A stretch of DNA of 64,000 nucleotides from Nitrososphaerota archaeon (GTDB taxonomy: Archaea; Thermoproteota; Nitrososphaeria; Nitrososphaerales; UBA183): positions 62,001-126,000 of the forward strand of contig JAFMAA010000004.1 of the NCBI GenBank assembly GCA_029785235.1. Reading direction: 5' to 3'. Of the stretch, positions 1 to 7,999 are shown piece by piece. The notes beneath the pieces are model-generated. The model worked only from the letters and a program-made list of their open reading frames with translations, was not told the origin of the DNA and searched no databases. The number at the start of each line of letters is the position of its first letter. Within the stretch, counting starts at the first letter, position 1. The translations under genes and the position numbers were made by a program.

Positions 1-2
1 GC

Positions 3-611
3 GAGGACGACCTCTACCTGACTGCGGCGACGGCGGTCGCCTTCAACTATGCGGGGAACGACATGGAAAGGGCCTGGGAGGACAGGAACTCGGTCCTCTC
101 CCTCGGCTGGTTCAGACAGATGCTGCCGGAGATTAAGCCGGCGGAGGCCGGCAACGGCGGCAACGGAAGCTCGGGGCGAAGCTCCGTCAGGAAGACCAGA
201 CCCAAGGCGACAAAGAAGATGGTCGGCGGGATGGAAGTGCACGAAGAGGCAGTGGTCCTCGTTCCGTGCCCCAGATGCGGAAGGCTGCACATGGTGGAAA
301 CGAAGGGGAAGATAGAGGCGACCCACGTCCCGGAGGACCCCGACGGCGAGAGCAGGACGGAGGAGGCGGCGAGCGTCAGCAGGGTTGAGCGCGCCTGCTC
401 GAAGTGCGGGGGCCGGTTCTTCGCGTTCATAGAGCACCTCGAGGGGCGGAAGTATGCCGCCGAACCGTCTGTGTCGATGAAGTTCAGGGAGCCGAAAAAA
501 GTAGTCGAGGCGGTGGACCTCCGATACGACCGCAAGGAGAGCGTATGGCAGATCATAGCGGGTGACAAGGTCGTAGGTCCTCTGAATTTCGACGGGGAAT
601 CCGGGAAATGA
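3..611 (+). CDS. Zinc-ribbon protein, 5' end outside window
   Basis: The reading frame is open from the first bases of the window, so the gene begins upstream and only its last ~200 residues are seen. The N-terminal visible part is followed by a low-complexity Gly/Asn/Lys linker. The C-terminal half has two CxxC pairs (CPRCGRLH and CSKCGG, about 45 residues apart) that would bind one zinc ion. The family is not recognised. It is followed 20 bp later by a small winged-helix gene on the same strand, so both may be regulatory genes of the element. A structural or DNA-binding role is possible but not shown. Confidence 0.75.
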   Translation, partial: EDDLYLTAATAVAFNYAGNDMERAWEDRNSVLSLGWFRQMLPEIKPAEAGNGGNGSSGRSSVRKTRPKATKKMVGGMEVHEEAVVLVPCPRCGRLHMVETKGKIEATHVPEDPDGESRTEEAASVSRVERACSKCGGRFFAFIEHLEGRKYAAEPSVSMKFREPKKVVEAVDLRYDRKESVWQIIAGDKVVGPLNFDGESGK

Positions 612-631
612 GCTGAGCGGGTCGTGAAAGG

Positions 632-1027
632 ATGCAGAAGAGCAGGAGAAGGGAAGAACTCGCGGTGCTGGTGGGTCTCGAAGTCCTGCTCTTGGGGGTC
701 TCGTTTGACTCCCACGACCTGAGGAAGCTCCCGTTTCGTCCCTCCCAGGTCACCCGGGTCGTGAAGACACTTCTGGACGCGGGCGTGCTCACCCGGATTG
801 GGAAGAAGCAGAAGTATCTCTTCACCGAAGAGTTCCGAAACCTGCTGAAGGAGCAGGTCCTCCAGAAGACCCCACGAAGCGGGATCATCCAGTTCCCCGT
901 CATGTCCGCGTTCGACGCCTGCGGCGTGGAGCACTGGAGCGACCAGGAATTCGACCGCTTCGTCAGAACGCTGAAAGACCACTGGCAGTCCCTACGCAGG
1001 AAGCAGGCCGCAATGTCCAGCGGCTGA
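632..1027 (+). CDS. Small winged-helix DNA-binding protein
   Basis: A 131-residue protein rich in charged residues. Residues ~25-75 read as a winged helix (segment FRPSQVTRVVKTLLDAGVLTR resembles a recognition helix followed by a wing, then KQKYLFTEEF), as in MarR/PadR-like archaeal regulators. The start ATG follows a purine-rich GAAAGG. It directly precedes a cluster of GAACATT motifs, one inside a perfect palindrome, so it may act on that site; this is inference from position. The exact family is unknown. Confidence 0.7.
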   Translation: MQKSRRREELAVLVGLEVLLLGVSFDSHDLRKLPFRPSQVTRVVKTLLDAGVLTRIGKKQKYLFTEEFRNLLKEQVLQKTPRSGIIQFPVMSAFDACGVEHWSDQEFDRFVRTLKDHWQSLRRKQAAMSSG

Positions 1028-1099
1028 ACATTGGAGTGCTCAGGGGCCGAACATTGTCCGAATTTGTTTTGTGCCCAGGTGTTGAACATTCCAATGTTC
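1025..1099. promoter_or_regulatory. Cluster of GAACATT motifs, one palindromic
   Basis: GAACATT occurs at 1026, 1050 and 1084. The last copy is half of the perfect inverted repeat GAACATTCCAATGTTC (1084-1099). The 10-mer TGAACATTCC recurs on the minus strand just upstream of the integrase start (47201-47210). The arrangement suggests an operator for a dimeric regulator, with the winged-helix gene immediately upstream as the nearest candidate. Confidence 0.5.
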
Positions 1100-1159
1100 G
1101 GGTGGTGAACGTGAGCCTAGCCACCCGCGTTATCTTGGCTCGGGGCCTTCTCCCACGGC

Positions 1160-1567
1160 TTGGAAGACGAATCGACCGGAAGGTGCAGGTTCTGCGGCCT
1201 CCTGTACTACTCGTGGAAGCTGCCGGAGCACGAAGCGCTTTGCAGCATGAGGCCCAGGCCCCCAGAGGCGTCAGACCCGCCGCATCCCCTTCTCCCAGAC
1301 GAGCACCCCCTTGAAGCTCCAAGAGTCGCACAGCTCCCGCGGGGACATCGGGCGGTCGTACAGCCTGCAGCGTCCCCACTCTGGCGTCTCATCCACATAG
1401 TGCCGGCAGGTCTCGCAACGCTCATCGTCCGAGCCCGCGCGGAAGCGAGGCGGGTCCATCGTTCTGGGACTGCACCTCGCGAGGATTTATGCCCTAGTTC
1501 CCTGAAACGGCTTCCCCAAAGACAGAGGGGTAGCCGAAACTGTGTCCCTCTTCGAAGGACCATCTAG
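1160..1567 (+). CDS. Candidate C2HC zinc-finger protein, doubtful C-terminus
   Basis: The first ~40 residues contain CRFCGLLYYSWKLPEHEALC, that is CxxC-x11-HxxxC, which resembles a classical single zinc finger. A TATA-like GCGTTATC (1127-1134) lies 28 bp before the TTG start, fitting a leaderless transcript. After residue ~45 the sequence becomes Pro/Arg-rich and unlike a folded protein, and from 1271 it is antisense to another small gene that has its own promoter. The true C-terminus may have been changed by a frameshift (a stop occurs at 1314 in another frame), or the gene may be a decaying remnant. Confidence 0.4.
   Translation: MEDESTGRCRFCGLLYYSWKLPEHEALCSMRPRPPEASDPPHPLLPDEHPLEAPRVAQLPRGHRAVVQPAASPLWRLIHIVPAGLATLIVRARAEARRVHRSGTAPREDLCPSSLKRLPQRQRGSRNCVPLRRTI
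1271..1459 (-). CDS. Small Cys-rich protein
   Basis: A 62-residue protein with the pattern CETCRHYVDETPEWGRCRLY followed by a fourth Cys (RELCDSWSF). This four-Cys layout (CxxC-x11-C-x12-C) is typical of small archaeal and bacterial proteins thought to bind zinc or an Fe-S cluster; no function is established. A TATA-like GCATAAATCC on the minus strand is centred ~27 bp upstream of the ATG. It is convergent with, and overlaps, the candidate zinc-finger gene on the other strand. Confidence 0.6.
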   Translation of the reverse strand: MDPPRFRAGSDDERCETCRHYVDETPEWGRCRLYDRPMSPRELCDSWSFKGVLVWEKGMRRV

Positions 1568-1615
1568 CTTCACTCGAACTGGCACGTTTTAGCGCAAGGA
1601 ACGCCATTGCTTCGG

Positions 1616-3877
1616 TTGAGAACCCTACTCATCCTTCTGGTCTGTGCGGTCGTGGTGAATTCCTTCGCCGTTAGCTTCGCAGGGACCCAGCCGCATGACC
1701 CCTGCGATTCCTATGGCGACTGCATATCCAGCTCGGTCAGTTACATCCGTTCGAATCCTGACAGTTCGCTCTACGTCGGTGACAGCTTCAGCGTCCAAGT
1801 TTCCATCACGACCGGACAGAACACCACGAGCTACTCGGTGTCATGGTCTTACCCGCCCGTCTTCGAAAAGTCGGGAGACACCTTCGTGGTGGCAGAGAAC
1901 CAGACGGGAACATTTTCAGTCGATGCACTTGTCACGTTCACGGGTTCAATCACAGTCGGCAACACGACGCAGCCATTCACCTCTACCCTCGCGACGGCCC
2001 AGAGCATCACCATCATCCCATTGATCATCTCCCTGCACACCAGACTGGTCAACGTCACCGACTCGCACGGCTTCGTCAAGCGGAACCTCGATGGCACTTT
2101 CTACCACAACGACACATTCTGCGACTCCTGGACCGCGACCTTCCTCTTCGCGAGCGCCAGGACCGGCATCAGGATCAACGTGACCTCCGTTCCCTCCCCC
2201 GCTCTCAGGGTCCTGAACTATTCTGCCGACTCTCTAGGGCGGACCGGCCGGTTCTGCTACGTGGTGGAAGCAGACTCGGCTTACGAGCCTTACAGCGTCA
2301 TCTTGGTCGCAAGGGCGATTACCTGGCATGGCGTGTCCATCGCACTGAGGGACGGCGGCCAGCCCTTCGCGGTCGTCCAGTATGACCCTCAGATCTCGGC
2401 TTACTCATACATGGAGTTTCGGAATAGCACAGCATCAAGCAGCCTCCAAAGGCCCTGGGTCCTCTTCATCAGATACGACGGGAACAGGCCCGGGTACTCG
2501 TATGCAGGGGACAGCAACACGGTCCCCTTCAACGGGAGTGCCACCTTCGAAGAGCGGTCCTACTTCGACAACTTCACCTTCACCTCATTGAGCTACCAGC
2601 CGTCCAACGTCGCTGGGGGCTTCACCTACAATGTGGTCAACAGCACAGGCTCCCTCAGGTGCCAGTGGCTCAACGGGGGCGGCTCCGCCGTGCTCGAAGG
2701 GGACAGGAGGTTACAGAAGGATGTCTTCGAGGTCGAGCCCTCGAGCCTCTCCCCCCTCCTCGATCAGGGTTTCGTCTACCAGAACGTCACCATGACAGGG
2801 CGGTGGACGCACGAGGCGGGCTTCGCCCTGAAGATGAACTACTGGCTGGTCCCCTTCCTCTGGAGCGGGAGGGTCAACGTCGTCTCGGTCGGCTCGAGCG
2901 GGCAGTCCCTTCCAGACATGCCGATTTCCATTACAGTTCAGAACCCCTCGCCCCTCAACCAGTGGCTGACCTCCAGCTTCGAGCACGTATTCGGGAACGA
3001 TTCGCGGGCGCTCAGAGCCTTCCAGGCGGACCTCTACCTGACGAACCAGACGATGACCTTCACCGGAACGGGGGCGCTGAGCCTGCTGCTCAACCAGACA
3101 AGCCTCGTCCCTCCCCAGATCTCCATTACGGCGGGAGGGGTGACACAGTCGGGGAGCTTCACCTTCGTCCCGGTCCTCGTGAACAGCACGATCATGTCTG
3201 CCCCGGATGCTTTCAACGGCCCGGTCTACTACGCCAACGCGACAATCCCCTTCTGGGCGTACAACATGTTCCAGGGGAGCCTTGCCTTCCTCCCTGTTTC
3301 CACCACAACGGACCAACCCGCGGCCTTCCTGGAGGTGGTCAACAACGGCACTTCCGGCTGGTTCGCGGGGAACACGACAGCCCCCCAGACGCCCTCGGCC
3401 TTCGCCTCTCAGGAGTATGGTTTCTGGCCGATGGGAGAGAACCTGACGGTGTACGTGAACCTGCAGGGCGGAGGCGTGGACCTGCTAGGAGTGCAGAAGG
3501 CCGGCCCGAGCGAGTACCAGGCGGCGTTCAACATCAAGCCGTGGAGCGGAGGGATTGATAGCGTCCAACTGGTCGAAAGCGGCAGGGCAATAGAGAACAT
3601 ATCGACGTTGAACCCCTCTGCATACCCGTCGCCACTGCCGCAAGGGCTTACGGGGCTGTACGAGCTATCATATCCGGCCACCGGTCAAGACGTGGAGGCC
3701 GTCTTCACGAATATCTGGGGAGCGAAGTCGACGATTGACTTGGGTGCTGCAGGCGCGGCGGCGCCGTCATTCAATCTCATCCCAGAGACCACTGTCGCAG
3801 CCTTCGGCATTGCTGGAATCGCTTGGCTCATAGTGAGCGGCGCCCTGAAGACCCGAAAAGCCAGCGTTCACCAGTGA
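1616..3877 (+). CDS. Large secreted, membrane-anchored surface protein
   Basis: About 753 residues: a signal peptide (MRTLLILLVCAVVVNSF), a long Ser/Thr/Asn-rich beta-type ectodomain with many N-glycosylation sequons (NTT, NQT, NGS, NST), and one C-terminal membrane helix (ETTVAAFGIAGIAWLIVSGAL) followed by a short basic tail. This is the usual design of archaeal surface or S-layer-associated proteins. Two in-frame TTG codons exist (1607, 1616); the box GTTTTA at 1586-1591 is ~27 bp from 1616, so I prefer that one. It precedes the secretion genes and may be a cell-contact or channel-associated protein of the element. No specific domain is recognised. Confidence 0.85.
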   Translation: MRTLLILLVCAVVVNSFAVSFAGTQPHDPCDSYGDCISSSVSYIRSNPDSSLYVGDSFSVQVSITTGQNTTSYSVSWSYPPVFEKSGDTFVVAENQTGTFSVDALVTFTGSITVGNTTQPFTSTLATAQSITIIPLIISLHTRLVNVTDSHGFVKRNLDGTFYHNDTFCDSWTATFLFASARTGIRINVTSVPSPALRVLNYSADSLGRTGRFCYVVEADSAYEPYSVILVARAITWHGVSIALRDGGQPFAVVQYDPQISAYSYMEFRNSTASSSLQRPWVLFIRYDGNRPGYSYAGDSNTVPFNGSATFEERSYFDNFTFTSLSYQPSNVAGGFTYNVVNSTGSLRCQWLNGGGSAVLEGDRRLQKDVFEVEPSSLSPLLDQGFVYQNVTMTGRWTHEAGFALKMNYWLVPFLWSGRVNVVSVGSSGQSLPDMPISITVQNPSPLNQWLTSSFEHVFGNDSRALRAFQADLYLTNQTMTFTGTGALSLLLNQTSLVPPQISITAGGVTQSGSFTFVPVLVNSTIMSAPDAFNGPVYYANATIPFWAYNMFQGSLAFLPVSTTTDQPAAFLEVVNNGTSGWFAGNTTAPQTPSAFASQEYGFWPMGENLTVYVNLQGGGVDLLGVQKAGPSEYQAAFNIKPWSGGIDSVQLVESGRAIENISTLNPSAYPSPLPQGLTGLYELSYPATGQDVEAVFTNIWGAKSTIDLGAAGAAAPSFNLIPETTVAAFGIAGIAWLIVSGALKTRKASVHQ

Positions 3878-3883
3878 GCCTCT

Positions 3884-3892
3884 CGTTTTAAG
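3884..3892 (+). promoter_or_regulatory. TATA-like box for the VirB2/VirB6 cluster
   Basis: CGTTTTAAG, centred ~24.5 bp before the ATG at 3913, implies a leaderless mRNA covering the closely packed genes 3913-6363. Boxes of the same form and spacing precede 7253, 9738, 11979, 12961, 13469, 23160, 29564, 30970, 34077 and 55794. Confidence 0.7.
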
Positions 3893-3912
3893 TTCCCAAC
3901 GCCCGTTCTGTC

Positions 3913-4242
3913 ATGGCACTCGGCACCGCGATGCAGAAGATCGAGTCTGCTATCATAGCGGTCGTCATCGGGATTGCCTTCCCCTTCATCGTCACTTACC
4001 TTGTGTCGGGAGGGGCTTCGTCTTCCTTCCTCATCCCATGCACGGCCGCCGGGAGCGGCGTCTGCCAGGTCGGGACCGTGTCGGGGAACGTCATCACCCT
4101 CCCTCAGATACTGGTGAGCACCGCGAACCTCGTCATCACACTCCTTACGGGGATTCTGATTATTTTCGCCTCCATCTTCGGGATCTGGGGAGCCATCGAG
4201 TACGTGGGGACGAGGGGCGGCACCGGGAAGGGTGGCCTGTAG
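3913..4242 (+). CDS. Two-helix membrane protein, VirB2/CedA1/TedC-like pilin candidate
   Basis: A 109-residue protein with two hydrophobic helices (IIAVVIGIAFPFIVTYLV and the C-terminal LVITLLTGILIIFASIFGIW) joined by a ~50-residue loop with two Cys, and ending in a Gly/Lys tail. VirB2/TrbC conjugative pilins, and the archaeal CedA1 and TedC pilus proteins homologous to them, are small two-helix proteins encoded beside the VirB6-like channel component, as here. The identification rests on size, topology and neighbourhood, not on sequence similarity. It is followed one base after its stop codon by the next gene, so it heads a short operon. Confidence 0.6.
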   Translation: MALGTAMQKIESAIIAVVIGIAFPFIVTYLVSGGASSSFLIPCTAAGSGVCQVGTVSGNVITLPQILVSTANLVITLLTGILIIFASIFGIWGAIEYVGTRGGTGKGGL

Positions 4243-4243
4243 G

Positions 4244-4489
4244 ATGGCCGCGGTCGCCGCCAAGCAGTTCATCACCCTGACAGAGAAGTGCGAGGCGCTG
4301 GGGATGGCGGCGACCCGCCCAGTGATCGTGTTGAAGGCTGGCGTGACAAGGCTCGCAGACCAGCTGATCGACCCGGAGACCGGGGTGGTGCTGGCCGCAG
4401 AGGATGCCTACGAGACGGTCCACGGACGAGTGAAGGTCGAGCCGCTCGGCAGCGTGACCAGGTTCGGGGCCCGCCCCCGTTTTAGGTAG
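4244..4489 (+). CDS. Small soluble protein of secretion operon
   Basis: An 81-residue protein (ATG 4244, one base after the stop of the preceding gene) containing a plausible small alpha/beta segment (RPVIVLKAGVTRLADQLIDP, then VHGRVKVEPLGSVTRF). There is no membrane helix or known motif. Its position between the VirB2-like and VirB6-like genes, with near-zero spacing, implies translational coupling and a role linked to the secretion apparatus. Function unknown. Confidence 0.7.
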   Translation: MAAVAAKQFITLTEKCEALGMAATRPVIVLKAGVTRLADQLIDPETGVVLAAEDAYETVHGRVKVEPLGSVTRFGARPRFR

Positions 4490-4518
4490 CGGCGGATTCT
4501 CGAACAGGTGCATGTAAG

Positions 4519-6363
4519 GTGGGAGCCAGGTCGGGAATCTACTCGGTCTCGGCAGGATACGTCAAGATATCTCGTTACTTCTTCTTCGCGCTGGTGGTCA
4601 TCGGCCTTCTCGGGGCCGCCTCTGGCGTCTTCGCCCAGAGCCAGCAGACCCCACAGCTCACCCTGACAGTTTCTGATGTGAAGACGAGCGTCACCGGCTA
4701 CCACATAGACTGGGTGACAATCTCGGGGACGGTCTTCGTGAGCGGTCCCTCGCAGGGGACGTGGACCGGGGGGCCCATCCACTTCAGCGGGTGGGCGTAC
4801 ATCGTCGGGAAGAACCGCTTCGGAGGAACCCTGGACACCAACATCACCCTGTCCAGTGGCGACTTCAACCCTGCGCAGCTGAACTATCCCTCCCTGGCGA
4901 ACTCGAGCTTCAGCGCTGGGCAAGGGGGACCCCACACCGTCGACTCCTACGTCGTCATAGTGGACGCCTATGATCAGAGCGGCCAACTCGTCGGGACCAG
5001 CGGCAGCGTTCAGGGCATAGGCGGCGGCCTGTCCGGGAACCTCTTCATCCTGACCATGGAAATCCCCCTCTTCCAGGTCCCGGCCCTCGGCATCTCCGCT
5101 GCAAACCCGGACTTTGCGAGCCTCTTCTCGGCCTTCGACCAGCTCCCTCTTGGGGACTTCTACATGTTGCTTGCAGAGGTGGCCATCATAGTGCTGGTGG
5201 GGGCAGGGCTCATCAACGTGATCCTCTACCTCACCGGGGCTTCAGAGCACCAGAAGGGAGGCACCAGCGGGAGCCTGGCCGGCATGAGCAACATTTTCGT
5301 CACACTGCTCATGATCCTCCTCCTGCCCTACGCCTACAACGCGGTGGCGGGGTTCGTCAACGTCCTAGACCAGCAGATCATCGCCGGGCCGGGAAACCCC
5401 TACAGCCAGTACCTGGCGAACAGCCAGCTGATCTGGAACACCCTCCCCACGGGGGGCAACATCCTGACCGACTTCATCGGCGCCATCGCAAGCATCATGG
5501 CGTGGGCCATGTCCTGGCTCCTCGGGAGCGCCCGCATCTTCCTCATCGGCTCCGTGACGGTCGCCATGCCCATCATCCTCGTCCTGAGGAACATCAAATT
5601 CACGGCCAGGTTCGCAGGGGTAGTGGAGGACACCTTCTTCGGCCTCATCTTCGCAAGCGTAATCAGCGCCCTCTTCGTCGGGCTCGCAGCCTTCATCCTC
5701 AACCACTGGAGCGGGTCGATCTTCACTGCCGCCGGCGTTGACAAGACTTGGGTCGCGCTGGCGGCGCTGATGGGAGCGATTCTCGCGCCGACGGTCTTCG
5801 CTCCTATGACCGGGTTCTTCTTCCAGACAATGAGCCAAGTGGGGATGGCTGCGACGGGAACGGCTTTTGCGATAGGAGCGGGGGCGGCGGGTCCAATGGG
5901 TGCCGGCATCACTGGCGGGGCGGCCATGGCGGGGCAGGCCCTGGGTGGGCTGGCGGCAAACAACCCCAAGGCGGGGGTGCTTCAGAAGGCTGGGGCAGCC
6001 ATCGGGGGTTTCGGAGGAGGTTTCTCACATTCCCTGATTCCAATGGGTCAGAACATGCTGTTGATGGGGACGGTGGGGACGCTTGGCGGCCTTGGGGCGA
6101 GTCGGTCGGCTTCGGCGATCAACAGGGCGATACAACTCAAGATGCCGCAGGAGACGAGTCAGAACATCGTTTCCTACAGGGCGGGCGCCCTTACCACCGA
6201 ACTGCAACTGCCACAGGACATGAAGCCTCACATCGAGAGAGCCCTAGGGGCGAAGATGGACCATAACGAAATCAGGCGGTTTGACATACAGTACCACGAC
6301 GATATACCCTCCTTCAAATCAAACCTGAATGGCAGGGTCAAGGACCTCATGGGGCGACCATAG
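4519..6363 (+). CDS. VirB6/TrbL/CedA-like polytopic channel protein
   Basis: 614 residues from a GTG start. An N-terminal hydrophobic helix (FFFALVVIGLLGAASGVFA) works as signal or anchor and is followed by a ~150-residue extracellular beta-rich domain. Next come about seven membrane helices (residues ~215-430), a Gly/Ala-rich stretch, and a soluble C-terminal tail of ~80 residues. Several central helices separated by loops plus a cytoplasmic tail is the architecture of VirB6/TrbL and of archaeal CedA. It lies in an operon with the two-helix pilin candidate and near the PrgI-like and VirB4-like genes. A CTTTTAG-type box (4480-4485) upstream could give extra transcription. Confidence 0.8.
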   Translation: MGARSGIYSVSAGYVKISRYFFFALVVIGLLGAASGVFAQSQQTPQLTLTVSDVKTSVTGYHIDWVTISGTVFVSGPSQGTWTGGPIHFSGWAYIVGKNRFGGTLDTNITLSSGDFNPAQLNYPSLANSSFSAGQGGPHTVDSYVVIVDAYDQSGQLVGTSGSVQGIGGGLSGNLFILTMEIPLFQVPALGISAANPDFASLFSAFDQLPLGDFYMLLAEVAIIVLVGAGLINVILYLTGASEHQKGGTSGSLAGMSNIFVTLLMILLLPYAYNAVAGFVNVLDQQIIAGPGNPYSQYLANSQLIWNTLPTGGNILTDFIGAIASIMAWAMSWLLGSARIFLIGSVTVAMPIILVLRNIKFTARFAGVVEDTFFGLIFASVISALFVGLAAFILNHWSGSIFTAAGVDKTWVALAALMGAILAPTVFAPMTGFFFQTMSQVGMAATGTAFAIGAGAAGPMGAGITGGAAMAGQALGGLAANNPKAGVLQKAGAAIGGFGGGFSHSLIPMGQNMLLMGTVGTLGGLGASRSASAINRAIQLKMPQETSQNIVSYRAGALTTELQLPQDMKPHIERALGAKMDHNEIRRFDIQYHDDIPSFKSNLNGRVKDLMGRP

Positions 6364-6396
6364 AGGCGACGCTGTAGCATAGAAAATGAACTGGGT

Positions 6397-7146
6397 TTAG
6401 CTGACTAGGGCTGGTCTTTTCGACCCTGGCTGGTATTCCCAGTGAACCTTCAGGTAATTGACATACCTATTGAATCTTTCACTGGTATACAACTCGTTTC
6501 CGAGATTGAAACGCTCAAGAATTCTCGGCCAGTCTCCAGGCCAAACCTGTCGTGCTTGATAGCCTACGTCCTCCGTCTCCGCCTTTGGACCTACAATACC
6601 TAACAGGAAGTCAATGTGCATAGCTTTGACGATGCCAACTTGCAACTCGTGCGGCCGATTCTCAAGGCCCCACAACGTGAGCAAGGGCTCCTCTCCGTCG
6701 GGACTGACTCCGAACTTTGCTCCGATAAGGTTTGTCAGCTGATTGCGGACAGCGATGTACTTCTGCCGTTCTTCGGGCGTCAGTCGGAGACTCTTGTCTT
6801 CTGGCTGCTCCTCTACCTTTGATAGCTTCTCCTCGAGTTCCTTTCTCGTTTCTCTGTACAACCTCTCAAAGACCACATCTAGCTCCGCAGAGGAAACCGA
6901 TTGGGCTTGTGCCGAGCGTGGAACCAGTAACGAAGCAACCGCCGTCATCGGCTCGACCTTGACCGATTTCACTTCACTTCCAACAAAGTACGCTATGATC
7001 ATGGCGTCCCCGTCCGGCTTCACCATCCTAATCGCGCTCCTCTCGAACCCGCTTACCACGCCTCCCCTCTCGAACATGATTGACTGGTCCGTGATGTGAA
7101 GGACCGCCTCTTCTCCGTCGACCTTGACCTTCTCTCCCTCGTCCAT
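6397..7146 (-). CDS. Unknown protein with PH/GRAM-like N-terminal region
   Basis: 249 residues, soluble. Residues ~8-75 read as a strand-rich unit (KVDGEEAVLHITDQSIMFER, then MIIAYFVGSEVKSVKVEPM) reminiscent of PH/GRAM-type folds, followed by a charged coiled-coil segment (DVVFERLYRETRKELEEKLSKVEEQ) and a helical C-terminal half. The PH-like call is an impression from strand pattern only. It lies on the opposite strand between the VirB6-like and PrgI-like genes, and the minus-strand box GTTAAATGCC (~42 bp upstream) implies a short leader. Lower GC than its neighbours suggests a separate origin. Confidence 0.65.
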   Translation of the reverse strand: MDEGEKVKVDGEEAVLHITDQSIMFERGGVVSGFERSAIRMVKPDGDAMIIAYFVGSEVKSVKVEPMTAVASLLVPRSAQAQSVSSAELDVVFERLYRETRKELEEKLSKVEEQPEDKSLRLTPEERQKYIAVRNQLTNLIGAKFGVSPDGEEPLLTLWGLENRPHELQVGIVKAMHIDFLLGIVGPKAETEDVGYQARQVWPGDWPRILERFNLGNELYTSERFNRYVNYLKVHWEYQPGSKRPALVS

Positions 7147-7252
7147 CTAGTCCGCTGCCTCCTGAATCACTTCATCCGCTTCGGCATTTAACTACCACCG
7201 TGTTCGTAATGGCAGGGTTTTCGCGTTAAGTTCAGTTGGGTCCAGCTAGACC

Positions 7253-7906
7253 GTGGTCAGAATCCTCTGGTTCAAGGAAACGACTCGCTGGTCTAGAAGA
7301 GGGATACCGCTCAGGGTGGTCTGGGTCAGTCCGAGGCAGCTAACAATCCTCCTCTTTTCGGTCCTCGCGGGGCTGATGGTAGCGACTCCGTTGCCGTCAG
7401 CTTCTTTGAAGCTCGTTCCCTTGGCCACGTTCCTGCTGGCTGGGACGACGGTCGCCTTCTGGAGAGTGAAAATGCTGACTCCCGAACAACTAATCATGGC
7501 GAGGCTGCGAGGTCTGACTAGGATTCCAAATCAGGGAAGGAAGCCCGACAAGGCCGACGCCACCGCTGCGGCAGAAAGGCCGGAAGAGAGCGCCTTCGAG
7601 ATTGAGGCCGACAGCGCCGATTCCTTCACCCCGCTTTCCATCACTGGGAGGTGGAAGAGGACGAAGCTGCCAAGGAAGGTCTCGCTCCTCGTGGATGGGA
7701 TCCCAAGGGCAGGAGCGGAGGCGCTGGCCACTCCCGTCAACGACAATGAAAGCGGCTACACCATCGTGTTTCTCCCCACAGCAGCCGACATTGGAGTGCG
7801 TGAGCTCGAAGTCCGGACCGAAGGTGAGGAGAAGCCAATCTACAGGAAGAAGGTCGAGGTGAAGGTGAAGGGAGCGAGGTCACTGGAGATGAAGAAGGTC
7901 GGCTGA
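7253..7906 (+). CDS. PrgI/VirB3-like membrane protein
   Basis: 217 residues from a GTG placed ~25 bp after GCGTTAAG. The N-terminus has a short basic segment, a SPRQLTILLF motif, two adjacent membrane helices (residues ~30-48 and ~55-70) and then a LTPEQLIMARLRGLTR segment. This 'RQL - two helices - short charged motif' layout is that of PrgI/VirB3 proteins, which partner the VirB4 ATPase. The C-terminal ~110 residues form a beta-rich Ig-like domain (KVSLLVDGIPRAG to EVRTEGEEKPIYRKKVEV) not usual for VirB3. The VirB4 gene follows within 2 kb. Assignment by architecture; moderate confidence. Confidence 0.65.
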   Translation: MVRILWFKETTRWSRRGIPLRVVWVSPRQLTILLFSVLAGLMVATPLPSASLKLVPLATFLLAGTTVAFWRVKMLTPEQLIMARLRGLTRIPNQGRKPDKADATAAAERPEESAFEIEADSADSFTPLSITGRWKRTKLPRKVSLLVDGIPRAGAEALATPVNDNESGYTIVFLPTAADIGVRELEVRTEGEEKPIYRKKVEVKVKGARSLEMKKVG

Positions 7907-7999
7907 TGTGCGCTCGCCTGGCAGTTAACCTTAGGGCCAAATCACATCTCATCTAGGGTTGATTACACTAGCAGGCCACGCATGGATTCAGAACCCTGA

